Positions 8,332 through 16,789 of a DNA stretch of 59,668 nucleotides are shown here, piece by piece; position 1 is the first letter of the stretch, and each line of letters starts with the position of its first letter. The DNA is taken from NCBI GenBank assembly GCA_947283485.1, contig CAMYOU010000007.1:1-59668 (forward strand), written 5' to 3'. The notes beneath the pieces were generated by a model. The model did no database searches and had not been told where the DNA came from. It worked only from the letters and a program-made list of their open reading frames with translations. Source of the DNA: an uncultured Peptostreptococcaceae bacterium (GTDB lineage Bacteria; Bacillota; Clostridia; Tissierellales; Peptoniphilaceae). The translations under genes and the position numbers were made by a program.

Positions 8332-9982
8332 TTTCGCCGCGCTTTTGCGCTTCAAACTCAAGAATATCTATGTCAATCCCTTGCGCAAGCTTATGCGGGA
8401 AAAAGCGGGCGTCCTGAAACTCATCGGTCTTGGCGCGCTCATGCTCCTCGGTTTTGCGCCGCTTTTCGGGATGTACTTCGGCAGTGTATGGATGATGGCA
8501 CCCGTCCTCAAGGTTCTCGGAGCGGAGAAACTGATTCTCACGATGGCGATGACGGTCGCCCAGCTTGTGATCCTCGTCTTTTCCGTCTATGCGATCGGCT
8601 CGGAGTTCTATTACACCAAAGAATCCGATATGCTCATGACTTTGCCGTTCAGTGCAGAGGAGACCTTTCTTGCCAAATTCGTCGCGCTCTTTTTGAGCGA
8701 GGTGCTCTTAAGCGCAGCGGCGATCCTCCCTGCCGTCTTTAGCTATGCGCGCGTATCGGACGTCGGCGTGCTCTATTATATCGGCGGTATTTTTACCGCC
8801 ATCACGGCACCGATCTTGCCGATGGCGTTTCTCTTACTCGTAACGACGCTTCTCATGCGCGTGATTTCCCGTTCGGCGGGGAAGACAATCACACAGACTT
8901 TGATGTTTGTCTTCATCATGGCGATTGCCATCGGGATTCAATTCGTCTCGAGAGATGTCGGTGCGCAAATGAGCGCGGGACTGGATCCCCAAGCTACAGT
9001 CAGCACGCTATCGCGCTTCGATATGCTCGCGAGAATTTTCTTCACCGCGTATCTCAGCGTCGAGATGCTCACCGGCTCCTGGCTCATGGGTATCGCGCTT
9101 CTTGCATCGTATGCGGTCCTTTTCGTCCTCTTGGCGTGGTTTGCGCGTACGATGTACTACACGACGCTCATGAACAACAAGAGTGAATCGACGAAGAAAG
9201 CGAAGATCACCGGCAAATCCTACCGTTCAAACGGCCAGATCGCCGCGATTTTCAAAAAAGATTGGATGCGCACGGTGCGTACGCCGATCTTCTTGGTGAC
9301 GACGTTCTCCAGTGCCTTTATCTTTGTGATCCTCTTTTTTGTCCCTGCCATTCAGGGGCTCAAAAGTGAGTCGGACGGCATGAATTTTGCGATGTTCTTG
9401 GAGCAGTTTCGCGTGTTTGCAGGGGAAAATCCGTGGCTGATACGTATCGCGTTCGGACTTTTCCTGGGTGCGATCTTCGGTTTCTCTTCGGGGACGTCGA
9501 GCATCCTATTTAGCCGGGAGGGAAAAAATTACTGGATTCATCGGGTGCTTCCGATCGATCCGAAGAACGAAGCGTGTGCCCGCTATCTCTATGGGCTCAG
9601 CGTATCGGCAGCACCGGTACTCGTTCTCCTGACACTTTTTTCCGTCTTCGTCTGGTTTGATCCGATCCTCATCGTGCTCTCCGTGATTCTCGCGATGATT
9701 GTCCTTTCGCCGTCGATTCTCGCGGTGCTCTACACGGACGCTTGTAAACCCGATCTCTCATGGGAAGATCCCGCGAAGATGGGGAAGAAGAATTTCAGAG
9801 CGGTCTTACTCATCTATGCGGTTATTGCCGTTTATGTAGGACTCGGCTTTCTCTTCTTCTTTACCTATCGGAGTCTCGGTCTTCTCTTGGCGACGGGACT
9901 TGTCTTACTCATCCTTATGATGATCTCCTTTGTCTTTGCACAAAGACTTGTGGTGCAGCTTAGGAACGGCATCGATCTATAA
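8324..9982 (+). CDS. ABC exporter membrane subunit
   Basis: A 552-residue polytopic protein with about twelve hydrophobic segments and a soluble loop near residues 285-310 that contains a GKSYRSNGQIAAIFKKDW stretch. That loop resembles large permeases of Bacillota ABC-2 exporters in which both halves are fused. It overlaps the ATPase gene and ends at an intrinsic terminator, so the two form one export unit. No regulator or immunity gene is next to it, and the cargo (peptide, lipid or drug) is unknown. Confidence 0.75.
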   Translation: MHNFAALLRFKLKNIYVNPLRKLMREKAGVLKLIGLGALMLLGFAPLFGMYFGSVWMMAPVLKVLGAEKLILTMAMTVAQLVILVFSVYAIGSEFYYTKESDMLMTLPFSAEETFLAKFVALFLSEVLLSAAAILPAVFSYARVSDVGVLYYIGGIFTAITAPILPMAFLLLVTTLLMRVISRSAGKTITQTLMFVFIMAIAIGIQFVSRDVGAQMSAGLDPQATVSTLSRFDMLARIFFTAYLSVEMLTGSWLMGIALLASYAVLFVLLAWFARTMYYTTLMNNKSESTKKAKITGKSYRSNGQIAAIFKKDWMRTVRTPIFLVTTFSSAFIFVILFFVPAIQGLKSESDGMNFAMFLEQFRVFAGENPWLIRIAFGLFLGAIFGFSSGTSSILFSREGKNYWIHRVLPIDPKNEACARYLYGLSVSAAPVLVLLTLFSVFVWFDPILIVLSVILAMIVLSPSILAVLYTDACKPDLSWEDPAKMGKKNFRAVLLIYAVIAVYVGLGFLFFFTYRSLGLLLATGLVLLILMMISFVFAQRLVVQLRNGIDL

Positions 9983-9983
9983 A

Positions 9984-10007
9984 AAAGAGGGGCGACCCTC
10001 TTTTTTT
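9984..10007 (+). terminator. Intrinsic terminator after the ABC exporter
   Basis: AAAGAGGG pairs with CCCTCTTT around a GCGA tetraloop and runs into a seven-T tract. Confidence 0.9.
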
Positions 10008-10040
10008 ATGGAACGAGGCGTCAGAAAAGGTTTTTTCGTT

Positions 10041-10046
10041 TATAAT
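10041..10046 (+). promoter_or_regulatory. Probable -10 element before the RelA/SpoT-domain gene
   Basis: A perfect TATAAT lies 24 bases before the ATG, with AAGGAGG in between. No convincing -35 is seen at the right distance, so only the -10 is called. Confidence 0.5.
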
Positions 10047-10069
10047 AAAAGATAAGGAGGGGATTCGTC

Positions 10070-11416
10070 ATGAAACTCGAACTCTTTCAATTTATCAATG
10101 ACGCGGTCGATGAGCTGGATCGTCAACACGAGAAGATTGCTGAAGCGAGCAGCCATATTGAAAGATTTTTTCTCGATTCGTTTTCCAGAAACGAACATTT
10201 TTCGAGTATCACATATCGCATCAAGTCTCCCGAAAGCTTAAAAGAAAAGATTTTGCGGAACAATTTTTATACGAAATATCAGACGACCGAGGCGCTCTTT
10301 GAGAATCTTAAGGACCTCATCGGCGTGCGGATTCAGTGCCGTTTTACGGAAGAAGAGCGGATGCTCTACGAGGATGTGGTAAAACTCTTTAATGTCGAAC
10401 TCGCAGAGGGGTATTTTACCAACAGTCTCAATCCGCACATCGAGATGAATATGGGTATGCCGCAGCCGGTGATGCTCAAGAACGGCTTTCCAAGTTACAA
10501 GATCGACGGCAGATACCGAACCAAAGACGGCGAGGTCTATAATTTTGAACTGCAGATCACATCGCTCGTCAATGTCTTCTGGAGCGAGATTGAGCACAGG
10601 ATTCTCTACAAAAACTTTAACTACGTCACGAGCGAGCGTTTCTATCGCGAGATGATGAGTTCGATCAAGGAAAATCTCACGATGATCGATAGACAACTGC
10701 AACTCGTGTCGAATCACCTTGCCGGCGCGAAAAAAGAGCGACCGACGAATACGAAGACGCATCTCAAGTCGATGTTATCGAAGATCATTCACGATCAGTT
10801 TCTCCTTCGGGTGCATCAGGAGACGGGTCTCATGCTCGACATTCGCTATCCGTCCGATCTCGCCATCGACTATCTCTTCTTCATGGGGCGTGACGATGAG
10901 AAGAATATGGGACAACAAGCGATCGAGTATCTCAATCGTTTTTCGGCACTCGGGAAGAATGAACTCGATTTTACAAGCTCTATCGAGATTCCGCGCTGGG
11001 AGCCGTTTCAGAACGAAGACACCGAGGCACTCGCTAAGCTCATCTACGATACCGTCAATAAAGATTACAAATGGAATCTCTTCTTCCGGATTCTTTTTGC
11101 ACTCCGCGAGGGGAAACCGGAAGACGAATTCAAGAACGTCGTGTATTTCATCTACCAAACCTGGACATTCCGGATTCTTGCGGGCATGCGTCTCGCTCCG
11201 ATCAGCGAAAAGGACAAATCGGAACTTGTGAAACGATTTTTCCGCGTGATCTTCGCGCATTGGAGCGAAGACCCCGATATCGATTTCTTAAACGTCGGCA
11301 CGATGCGACAGATCGAGCGTAAAGTGGCGTCGTTCATGGAGATGGTTGAACGTCCGGAAGATCTTTGGGGTTTGGATTTTGAAGAATTTTATCATCTATT
11401 GGAGGAAAGACTGTGA
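10070..11416 (+). CDS. RelA/SpoT-domain protein (putative alarmone synthetase-like)
   Basis: Residues about 40-190 resemble the RelA/SpoT nucleotidyltransferase domain in order: YRIKSPESLKEKILRN (substrate-binding basic helix), DLIGVRIQCRF (metal-binding Asp strand), NGFPSYKIDGRY (where GYxSLH is usual), and FELQITS with a following EIEHRILYK (second acidic residue and conserved EH). The metal-binding Asp and Glu positions seem kept, but the substrate-stacking tyrosine loop is altered. The remaining 240 residues are helical and match nothing I recognise; there is no HD hydrolase, TGS or ACT domain. It could be a divergent small-alarmone-type synthetase or a regulator that lost activity. Its stop overlaps the next start. 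Confidence 0.62.
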   Translation: MKLELFQFINDAVDELDRQHEKIAEASSHIERFFLDSFSRNEHFSSITYRIKSPESLKEKILRNNFYTKYQTTEALFENLKDLIGVRIQCRFTEEERMLYEDVVKLFNVELAEGYFTNSLNPHIEMNMGMPQPVMLKNGFPSYKIDGRYRTKDGEVYNFELQITSLVNVFWSEIEHRILYKNFNYVTSERFYREMMSSIKENLTMIDRQLQLVSNHLAGAKKERPTNTKTHLKSMLSKIIHDQFLLRVHQETGLMLDIRYPSDLAIDYLFFMGRDDEKNMGQQAIEYLNRFSALGKNELDFTSSIEIPRWEPFQNEDTEALAKLIYDTVNKDYKWNLFFRILFALREGKPEDEFKNVVYFIYQTWTFRILAGMRLAPISEKDKSELVKRFFRVIFAHWSEDPDIDFLNVGTMRQIERKVASFMEMVERPEDLWGLDFEEFYHLLEERL

Positions 11417-12687
11417 AAATAAGAATTGAAGATGCCGAAATTTTGAGGGGCGATCATCTGGAGTCGGCTGCTCTTGAGATCGACGACAGAAGAATCGTCC
11501 ACATCGGGGAGAAACGTCCGGATTTCATCCCGGATCGCGTGCTCGACGGACGCGAAAAAATTCTCATGCCGGGACTGCATAATACGCATGATCATGTGCC
11601 GATGAGTCTCTTTCGCAATCTCTGTGACGACGTGGATCTCGTCACTTGGCTCGAGAAAAAAATCTGGCCGCTCGAGGCAAAGCTTACGGGTGAGGACGTC
11701 TATTGGGGCACCATGCTCTCGATTGCCGAACTCATTAAGAGCGGGGTCGTCGCATTCGGCGATATGTATTTCTTCATCGACGACATCGTGCGCGCGGTGA
11801 AAGAAAGCGGGATCAAAGCGAATCTCTCACAGGGACTCATTTCCGCAACGGGGGGCATGGAGGAACTGTCGCTCGTCGAGACGCAGATTGCACGTTATCA
11901 TGAGTCGGAGGACGGTCGCATTCGGATCAGCGTCGGACCGCACGCGCCGGGCACGGTCGACGACACATTGCTTTCGGCTTGCGTCGCACTCGCAAAAGAG
12001 AGAGGCGTCGGGATTCACATTCATCTCGAGGAGGATCCGCGCGAAGTCGAGGAACATCTGAGCGCGTACGGCATGACCCCGACCGAGAGACTTGAGAAAC
12101 ACGGTGTCTTCGACGTCCATACGATGCTTGCGCACTGCGTATGCCTCGATGAGAAACGAATGGACATCCTGAAAGGCAAAGATGCGTACATTCTCCACTG
12201 TCCGTCTTCGAATCTCAAACTCGCCTCGGGCATCGCACCGATTCAAGCTTTTCTCGACAAAGGTCTCCACGTCACGATCGGCACGGACGGCTCTTCGAGC
12301 AACAACAATCAGAACCTCTGGGAGGAAATGCACCTCGCGTCGCTCATCGCAAAAGTGCGTGCAAAAGATCCGACCGCGGCTTGCGCCGAGGATATCCTCA
12401 AGATGGTCACGAAGACCGGGGCAAAGGCGCTCGGATTTTCCGACTCGGGAGAAATTGCAGTCGGGAAACGCGCGGACATCATCCTCGTGCGCAGGGATCT
12501 CATCCATCACACACCGCATTTCAATCCCGCGAGTGAACTCGTCTATTCGACGCAGGCGTCCGACGTGGACACCGTCATCGTGGACGGAGAAATTTTGCTC
12601 GAGCACGGCGCACTGACAAAACTCGATGAAGAGAAACTCATGTACGAAGTCGAGCGTCATGCAAAAGCACTCCTCGCACGCGCATGA
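11413..12687 (+). CDS. Amidohydrolase, MTA/SAH deaminase family
   Basis: A 424-residue metal-dependent hydrolase of the MtaD/SsnA group. The metal-binding HxH is in NTHDHVPMSLFRN, further metal ligands occur in GIHIHLEE and MLAHCVCLDE, and the late motif HCPSSNLKLASG with GTDGSSSNNN is characteristic of 5'-methylthioadenosine/S-adenosylhomocysteine deaminases. It would deaminate an adenosine-type substrate to the inosine form. GTG 11413 is the start, overlapping the previous stop by four bases, with GGAGGAAAGACT just upstream. The true substrate may be another purine or guanine-like compound. The next gene again overlaps by four bases. Confidence 0.82.
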   Translation: MKIRIEDAEILRGDHLESAALEIDDRRIVHIGEKRPDFIPDRVLDGREKILMPGLHNTHDHVPMSLFRNLCDDVDLVTWLEKKIWPLEAKLTGEDVYWGTMLSIAELIKSGVVAFGDMYFFIDDIVRAVKESGIKANLSQGLISATGGMEELSLVETQIARYHESEDGRIRISVGPHAPGTVDDTLLSACVALAKERGVGIHIHLEEDPREVEEHLSAYGMTPTERLEKHGVFDVHTMLAHCVCLDEKRMDILKGKDAYILHCPSSNLKLASGIAPIQAFLDKGLHVTIGTDGSSSNNNQNLWEEMHLASLIAKVRAKDPTAACAEDILKMVTKTGAKALGFSDSGEIAVGKRADIILVRRDLIHHTPHFNPASELVYSTQASDVDTVIVDGEILLEHGALTKLDEEKLMYEVERHAKALLARA

Positions 12688-13796
12688 TCGGGATCGACAT
12701 CGCTCGGATCGAACGATTTCAAAAACTCGCCACATCCGAGCGATTTCTCAAGCGTGTTTTTGATGAGACCGAACGCGCCTATCTTGCGAAAAAACATTAC
12801 GATCCGAGTACGGTCGCAGGCTTCTGGGCGATGAAAGAAGCAGCCGCCAAAGCATTCGGCACCGGATTTACCGCCAAAACGCCGTGGCGCGCTTTTCAGA
12901 TTCGTTTTACGAAAGGGGCACCGTATATCGCCGCACCTGTGCTTATGCGCGTTTCCGTCTCCCATGACGGCGACTACGCGATTGCCGTTGCCGTACGCAC
13001 GGGAGCGTACCCTAGGACACGCGCGAAAGACACGCACAAGGGCGACTACGGGAAGATTCTTCTCATGGGCGGATCCAAGGGCATGGCGGGATCGATCACG
13101 CTATCGACCGTGGCGGCACTGAGGAGCGGTGCGGGACTGACGTACACCCGCGTCCCGCACGGAATTTTTCATTTGACCGAAGAACGGCTTCTTGAGGGCA
13201 TTGTGCTCGATGCCGGCGGAGAAGATATGCTTCTGAAAGACGAACATTTTTCGTTCGGCGACTACGATGTCGTCGCCATCGGACCGGGCGGCGGAACTGC
13301 GCCCGAGACGCGAGAAGCGTTCACGGATGCACTCGAGCGAACGAAGACCAAACTTGTCGTCGACGCGAGCGCACTCGATGCGTATCGCGACCATCCCGTC
13401 CCGGACGCGATTCTCACGCCGCATCACGGGGAGTTTGCAAGACTTATGGACATATCGATGGAAGAAATTCTAAAAGACCGCAGAGGACACGCGGTCCGCG
13501 CCGCAAAAAAATTCGCCTCCGTCGTCGTACTCAAGGGATTTCCAACCATCGTCACCGACGGAACGCGTACGCGCGCGATCTATGCGGGCAATCCCGGCAT
13601 GGCGACCGCCGGAAGCGGAGATGTATTGACCGGGATCATCGCCGCACGCTTTGCGAGAAAAAATGCGTTTGAGGCGGCAGTCGAAGGCGTTCTCTTACAC
13701 GGAAGAGCCGGCAATCTCGCCGCACGTACCGTCGGAGAGGAATCCCTCATCGCCCGCGACATCATCCGCATGCTCCCGAAGGCATTTCGAAAATAA
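12684..13796 (+). CDS. Fused holo-ACP synthase (AcpS) and NAD(P)H-hydrate dehydratase (NnrD)
   Basis: Residues 1 to about 108 are AcpS-like: GIDIARIERF at the N terminus, FWAMKEAAAKAFGTG (Mg and CoA binding), and the ending VSVSHDGDYAIAVAV. Residues about 112-370 are NnrD-like: GDYGKILLMGGSKGMAGS, AALRSGAGL, GPGGGT, LTPHHGEFARL and the ATP/ADP-site NPGMATAGSGDVLTGI. The first half would transfer phosphopantetheine to acyl carrier protein; the second repairs hydrated NAD(P)H with ADP. The partner epimerase domain NnrE is absent from this protein. There is no stop or frameshift at the joint, so it is one polypeptide. ATG 12684 overlaps the upstream stop. Confidence 0.88.
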   Translation: MIGIDIARIERFQKLATSERFLKRVFDETERAYLAKKHYDPSTVAGFWAMKEAAAKAFGTGFTAKTPWRAFQIRFTKGAPYIAAPVLMRVSVSHDGDYAIAVAVRTGAYPRTRAKDTHKGDYGKILLMGGSKGMAGSITLSTVAALRSGAGLTYTRVPHGIFHLTEERLLEGIVLDAGGEDMLLKDEHFSFGDYDVVAIGPGGGTAPETREAFTDALERTKTKLVVDASALDAYRDHPVPDAILTPHHGEFARLMDISMEEILKDRRGHAVRAAKKFASVVVLKGFPTIVTDGTRTRAIYAGNPGMATAGSGDVLTGIIAARFARKNAFEAAVEGVLLHGRAGNLAARTVGEESLIARDIIRMLPKAFRK

Positions 13797-13807
13797 AGAG
13801 CCATCCT

Positions 13808-13834
13808 AAGCATCCGATTCAGGGTGCTTTTTTT
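13808..13834 (+). terminator. Intrinsic terminator after acpS-nnrD
   Basis: AAGCATCC pairs with GGGTGCTT (one G-U) around GATTCA and is followed by five T residues. The 140 bases up to the next promoter contain only a weak 5-bp dyad, CATAC (13900-13904) with GTATG (13914-13918), and no gene that I can see. Confidence 0.85.
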
Positions 13835-13973
13835 GTTGTTGCACATTTGCCGGAATCAATTTTGATAGATGATCGGTGTTCATGTAAATCTTAGCGGATC
13901 ATACACTAAAATAGTATGCCGAATGAATGCGACAAAAGATGAAGGAAAATAATTCACATATTGGTTTCCCGCT

Positions 13974-14002
13974 TTGACACGGACAAGAATCGGTAGTAAA
14001 AT
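13974..14002 (+). promoter_or_regulatory. Sigma-A promoter for the 4-hydroxybutyrate dehydrogenase gene
   Basis: A perfect TTGACA (13974-13979) is followed after 17 bases by TAAAAT (13997-14002), a near-consensus strong promoter. The start codon is 61 bases downstream of the -10. Confidence 0.85.
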
Positions 14003-14016
14003 AAAGATGCTGAAAA

Positions 14017-14038
14017 GCTTTTCTGTTTGACGAAAAGC
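14017..14038. repeat. Inverted repeat in the 5' leader (possible operator)
   Basis: GCTTTTC (14017-14023) and GAAAAGC (14032-14038) form a perfect 7-bp dyad with an 8-base centre, just downstream of the expected transcription start. GAAAAGC also occurs directly at 14012-14018. It could be a repressor site or a leader hairpin. Confidence 0.5.
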
Positions 14039-14062
14039 AATTGAAATAAAGGAGGGGATAAT

Positions 14063-15178
14063 GTGAATTTGTTCAAACTGAAAACAGAAATCTGTAGTTT
14101 TCCGACATTCAAAGAAGCCTTTTCAGAGCTTCATGTGAATGAAAAAGATCTCCTGATTACCATCAAGGAGATTTACGAACCGTTCTTCAAAGAGATGGCA
14201 CTACCTTGCACACATCTCTTCGTAGGTGATTATGGACTCGGAGAACCGACGGACGGCATGATCGATGCCATGCTTCGTGATCTGGAAGGTGTTACATACG
14301 ATCGTGTGATTGCAGTAGGCGGCGGTTCGGTCATCGACATCTCTAAAATTTTTGTGTTGAAAGATGTTACCAGTGCGCAGGCGGCATTTGAACAGAGCAT
14401 TCCGATCATCAAGGACAAAAAACTTGTCATTCTGCCGGCAACTGCGGGCACCGGAAGTGAAGTAACGAATATCTCGATTGCTTTTCTCGAGAAAAAGAAT
14501 GTCAAGATGGGTCTTGCGAACGACGCTATTGTAGCCGATGAGGCGGTCTTGGTTGCGCAGGCTATGGAGAAACTCCCGATGAAACCGTATGCTTGCAGTG
14601 CCATCGATGCGTTGATTCATGCGATGGAATCTTATCTTTCACCCAAGGCAAATGAGTATACGCAGGTGTTCTCTAAAAAAGCCATCGAAATGATTCTCAG
14701 AGTTTTCAGAATCATCGTAGAAAAAGGACCGGAGGCACGCTTGGATTATTTGCATGAGATGCTCATTGCAAGTAATATGGCGGGTATTGCATTCGGAAAT
14801 GCCGGTGTCGGAGCTGTCCATGCCATGAGCTATCCGCTCGGAGGCAATTATCACGTACCGCACGGCGAGGCAAACTATCAATTCTTGGTTGCTGTTTTTG
14901 ACGCATATACATCCAAAAACCCGAACGGCGCAATCAAAGAACTCAATGAATATATTGCCGGTTTACTCGGGGTATCCGTCGACGAAGTCTATCCCACGCT
15001 TGCTAAGATTCTCAACAAACTCGTCGATAAAAAGCCGCTTAGAGAATACGGCATGAAAGAGGAAGAGATTGAAATTTTTGCAGACAGTGTGATCGCAACA
15101 CAGCAAAGACTGCTTGCGAATAACTATGTCCCGCTTTCACGTGATGAGATACGCGACATCTATCGAGATATTTTTTAG
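14063..15178 (+). CDS. 4hbD: 4-hydroxybutyrate dehydrogenase (iron-type alcohol dehydrogenase)
   Basis: A 371-residue group III alcohol dehydrogenase. AVGGGSVIDISKI binds the dinucleotide, PATAGTGSEVTN is the family nucleotide loop, and the metal site is supplied by DALIHAMESY and GAVHAMSYPLGGNYHVPHG. Length and the stretches GLGEPTDGM, GNAGVGAVHA, HVPHGEANY and KPLREYGMKEEEIE closely follow the Clostridium kluyveri enzyme as I remember it. It reduces succinate semialdehyde to 4-hydroxybutyrate or the reverse, in succinate, crotonate or GABA fermentation. The start is GTG 14063 after GGAGGGG. Base composition by eye is more AT-rich than the operon to the left. No CoA-transferase or dehydratase genes of the pathway lie nearby. 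Confidence 0.9.
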   Translation: MNLFKLKTEICSFPTFKEAFSELHVNEKDLLITIKEIYEPFFKEMALPCTHLFVGDYGLGEPTDGMIDAMLRDLEGVTYDRVIAVGGGSVIDISKIFVLKDVTSAQAAFEQSIPIIKDKKLVILPATAGTGSEVTNISIAFLEKKNVKMGLANDAIVADEAVLVAQAMEKLPMKPYACSAIDALIHAMESYLSPKANEYTQVFSKKAIEMILRVFRIIVEKGPEARLDYLHEMLIASNMAGIAFGNAGVGAVHAMSYPLGGNYHVPHGEANYQFLVAVFDAYTSKNPNGAIKELNEYIAGLLGVSVDEVYPTLAKILNKLVDKKPLREYGMKEEEIEIFADSVIATQQRLLANNYVPLSRDEIRDIYRDIF

Positions 15179-15198
15179 ATAAGCGTGTTTTCACTATT

Positions 15199-15211
15199 TT
15201 GCGATTGTAAA
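15199..15211 (+). repeat. 13-bp inverted repeat, left copy flanking the permease gene
   Basis: TTGCGATTGTAAA here is the exact reverse complement of the sequence at 16683-16695. The two copies bracket the permease gene at 15236-16663. Confidence 0.7.
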
Positions 15212-15235
15212 TCGATATTCTGAAAGGAGTTTACC

Positions 15236-16663
15236 TTGGAACGCATTCCTAATTTCAACAAGGAGAGGACCCCTCTCAAAAAACGTACATATGGCGGTGA
15301 ACAGCCGTTCATAAAGTTCGGACCTTTTAAGATCAGGATTCCCGTTATTCACCATGAATGGCAATGGACGGAATGCCTTGCAGCAATGTTCCTGGGCGTT
15401 GCTTGCTTAGGTGCGGGCGTCAATGTAACGATGAGCACGCTTGGCATTGATAATTTCCATATTGCTTTGACATTTGGCGTTCTCAATGCAATTTGCTATT
15501 ATTTGCCGGCACTGCTCGGCGATCCCGTCGTACCCGGCTGGATTACACCCGCATTGCCTTTAACGCTGAAATATTTGGCACCGTATGCAATCGGACCTGA
15601 TCGTACACACGCGCTGATCGCGCTGCAAATGCTTGTCGCCGTTTTATTCCTCGTCATGGGAACGACAGGCCTCGGTAGAAAATTGGTCGATTCCATTCCT
15701 GTATCAATCAAGGCGGGCATTGTATTGGGCGCCGGTATTTCCGCAGGTATCAATGTTTTGGACTCACGCATTCCGGTCGCACCGTATACGGTTGTCGTAT
15801 GTATCGCGATTGCGTATGTATTCTTGTTCTCCAAGCGGTTTAAGAAACTGGCGGATCACAGCAAATTCTGGTCGGTTGTCCGCAATCAAGGTATTGTACC
15901 CGCGCAGATTTTTGCGATTATTTTCGCCCCGTTCCTTTTTAAGGAAATTCCGTTCCCGCAATTGGAGTGGGGGATTACACCGCTTAATTTTGCTTATGTA
16001 AGACAAAACTTCACCATTTTCGGCATCGGATTTCCGGAGATGAAGTATTTTGCGGCAGCCATTCCGATGGCACTTACAGCTTATATCATCGCTTTCTCGG
16101 ATTTTGTCCTAGCAAAAGAAATCGTCGAGGACGCAACGGCAAAACGTCCGGATGAACTCGTAGAGTTTGATGCCGGTCGCTCCAATCTCGTAAGTGCAAT
16201 TCGTAACGGCATCATGGCTGTGTTTGCACCTTGGACTCCGATGTGCGGTCCGCTGTGGGCATCGGGTCTATTGACGATCACAGAGCGTTACAAACGTGGC
16301 TATAATACGATGAGAACGTATTGGGGCGGCGTCGGAACGTTCCGCGCAGCAACCGTTATCGCCGTTTTTCTTCTTCCGCTTGTTACTCTTATCAAACCTG
16401 CTTTCGGTATTTTCTTCGGATTGACCATGGCGGTTCAGGCATATGCTTGCAGTAACATCGGTATGAAGATGGCAGCCACGCCTACCGAGCGCGGCATCGC
16501 CGGCGTTATGGGTACGATACTGGCTATTCAAGGACCGACCATCGGTCTTGCAAGCGGCATTGTCCTGTGGCTTCTCATCGAAGCTTTCTCGAAGGATGAG
16601 GAGGAAGTACAACCGGCAGTAATCAACGGGGACATTCAAGACCCTGACCGTAAAGGCTGCTAA
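15236..16663 (+). CDS. Predicted multi-pass permease (NCS2-like), substrate unknown
   Basis: A 475-residue membrane protein with roughly 12-14 hydrophobic segments and a charged N-terminal tail. The segment GDPVVPGWITPALPL and the helix SIKAGIVLGAGISAGI recall nucleobase-cation symporter 2 and related transporters, but I cannot name the subfamily. A soluble loop with an acidic and basic mix (AKEIVEDATAKRPDELVEF) lies in the middle. The start is TTG 15236, 6 bases after AAAGGAG. It follows the 4-hydroxybutyrate dehydrogenase gene by 57 bases without a terminator, so it may import that enzyme's substrate or export its product; this is inference from position only. Confidence 0.6.
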   Translation: MERIPNFNKERTPLKKRTYGGEQPFIKFGPFKIRIPVIHHEWQWTECLAAMFLGVACLGAGVNVTMSTLGIDNFHIALTFGVLNAICYYLPALLGDPVVPGWITPALPLTLKYLAPYAIGPDRTHALIALQMLVAVLFLVMGTTGLGRKLVDSIPVSIKAGIVLGAGISAGINVLDSRIPVAPYTVVVCIAIAYVFLFSKRFKKLADHSKFWSVVRNQGIVPAQIFAIIFAPFLFKEIPFPQLEWGITPLNFAYVRQNFTIFGIGFPEMKYFAAAIPMALTAYIIAFSDFVLAKEIVEDATAKRPDELVEFDAGRSNLVSAIRNGIMAVFAPWTPMCGPLWASGLLTITERYKRGYNTMRTYWGGVGTFRAATVIAVFLLPLVTLIKPAFGIFFGLTMAVQAYACSNIGMKMAATPTERGIAGVMGTILAIQGPTIGLASGIVLWLLIEAFSKDEEEVQPAVINGDIQDPDRKGC

Positions 16664-16682
16664 TTGATTCAACACAATCGTG

Positions 16683-16695
16683 TTTACAATCGCAA
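16683..16695 (-). repeat. 13-bp inverted repeat, right copy flanking the permease gene
   Basis: TTTACAATCGCAA is the reverse complement of 15199-15211. It lies between the permease stop and its terminator. Confidence 0.7.
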
Positions 16696-16700
16696 GAGAA

Positions 16701-16723
16701 AAGGCACCCATGGGTGCCTTTTT
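16701..16723 (+). terminator. Intrinsic terminator after the permease gene
   Basis: AAGGCACCCATGGGTGCCTT is a perfect 20-base palindrome followed by further T residues. It faces the terminator of the convergent mazF gene 40 bases away. Confidence 0.88.
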
Positions 16724-16763
16724 ATATTCGTGCAGAGAAATTTATGCGTGTAGAGAAATTTCG

Positions 16764-16789
16764 ACAAAAAAACCGCCTTAGCAGGCGGT
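16764..16789 (-). terminator. Intrinsic terminator of mazF that contains its stop codon
   Basis: On the minus strand CCGCC and GGCGG form the stem, the TAA stop codon lies in the six-base loop, and at least seven T residues follow. The coding region therefore runs into the terminator hairpin. Confidence 0.85.

Noticed and set aside
16729..16761. Imperfect 15-bp direct repeat (CGTGCAGAGAAATTT and CGTGTAGAGAAATTT)
   Set aside because: It occurs only twice between two terminators and has no flanking element, so it is likely a small slippage duplication.
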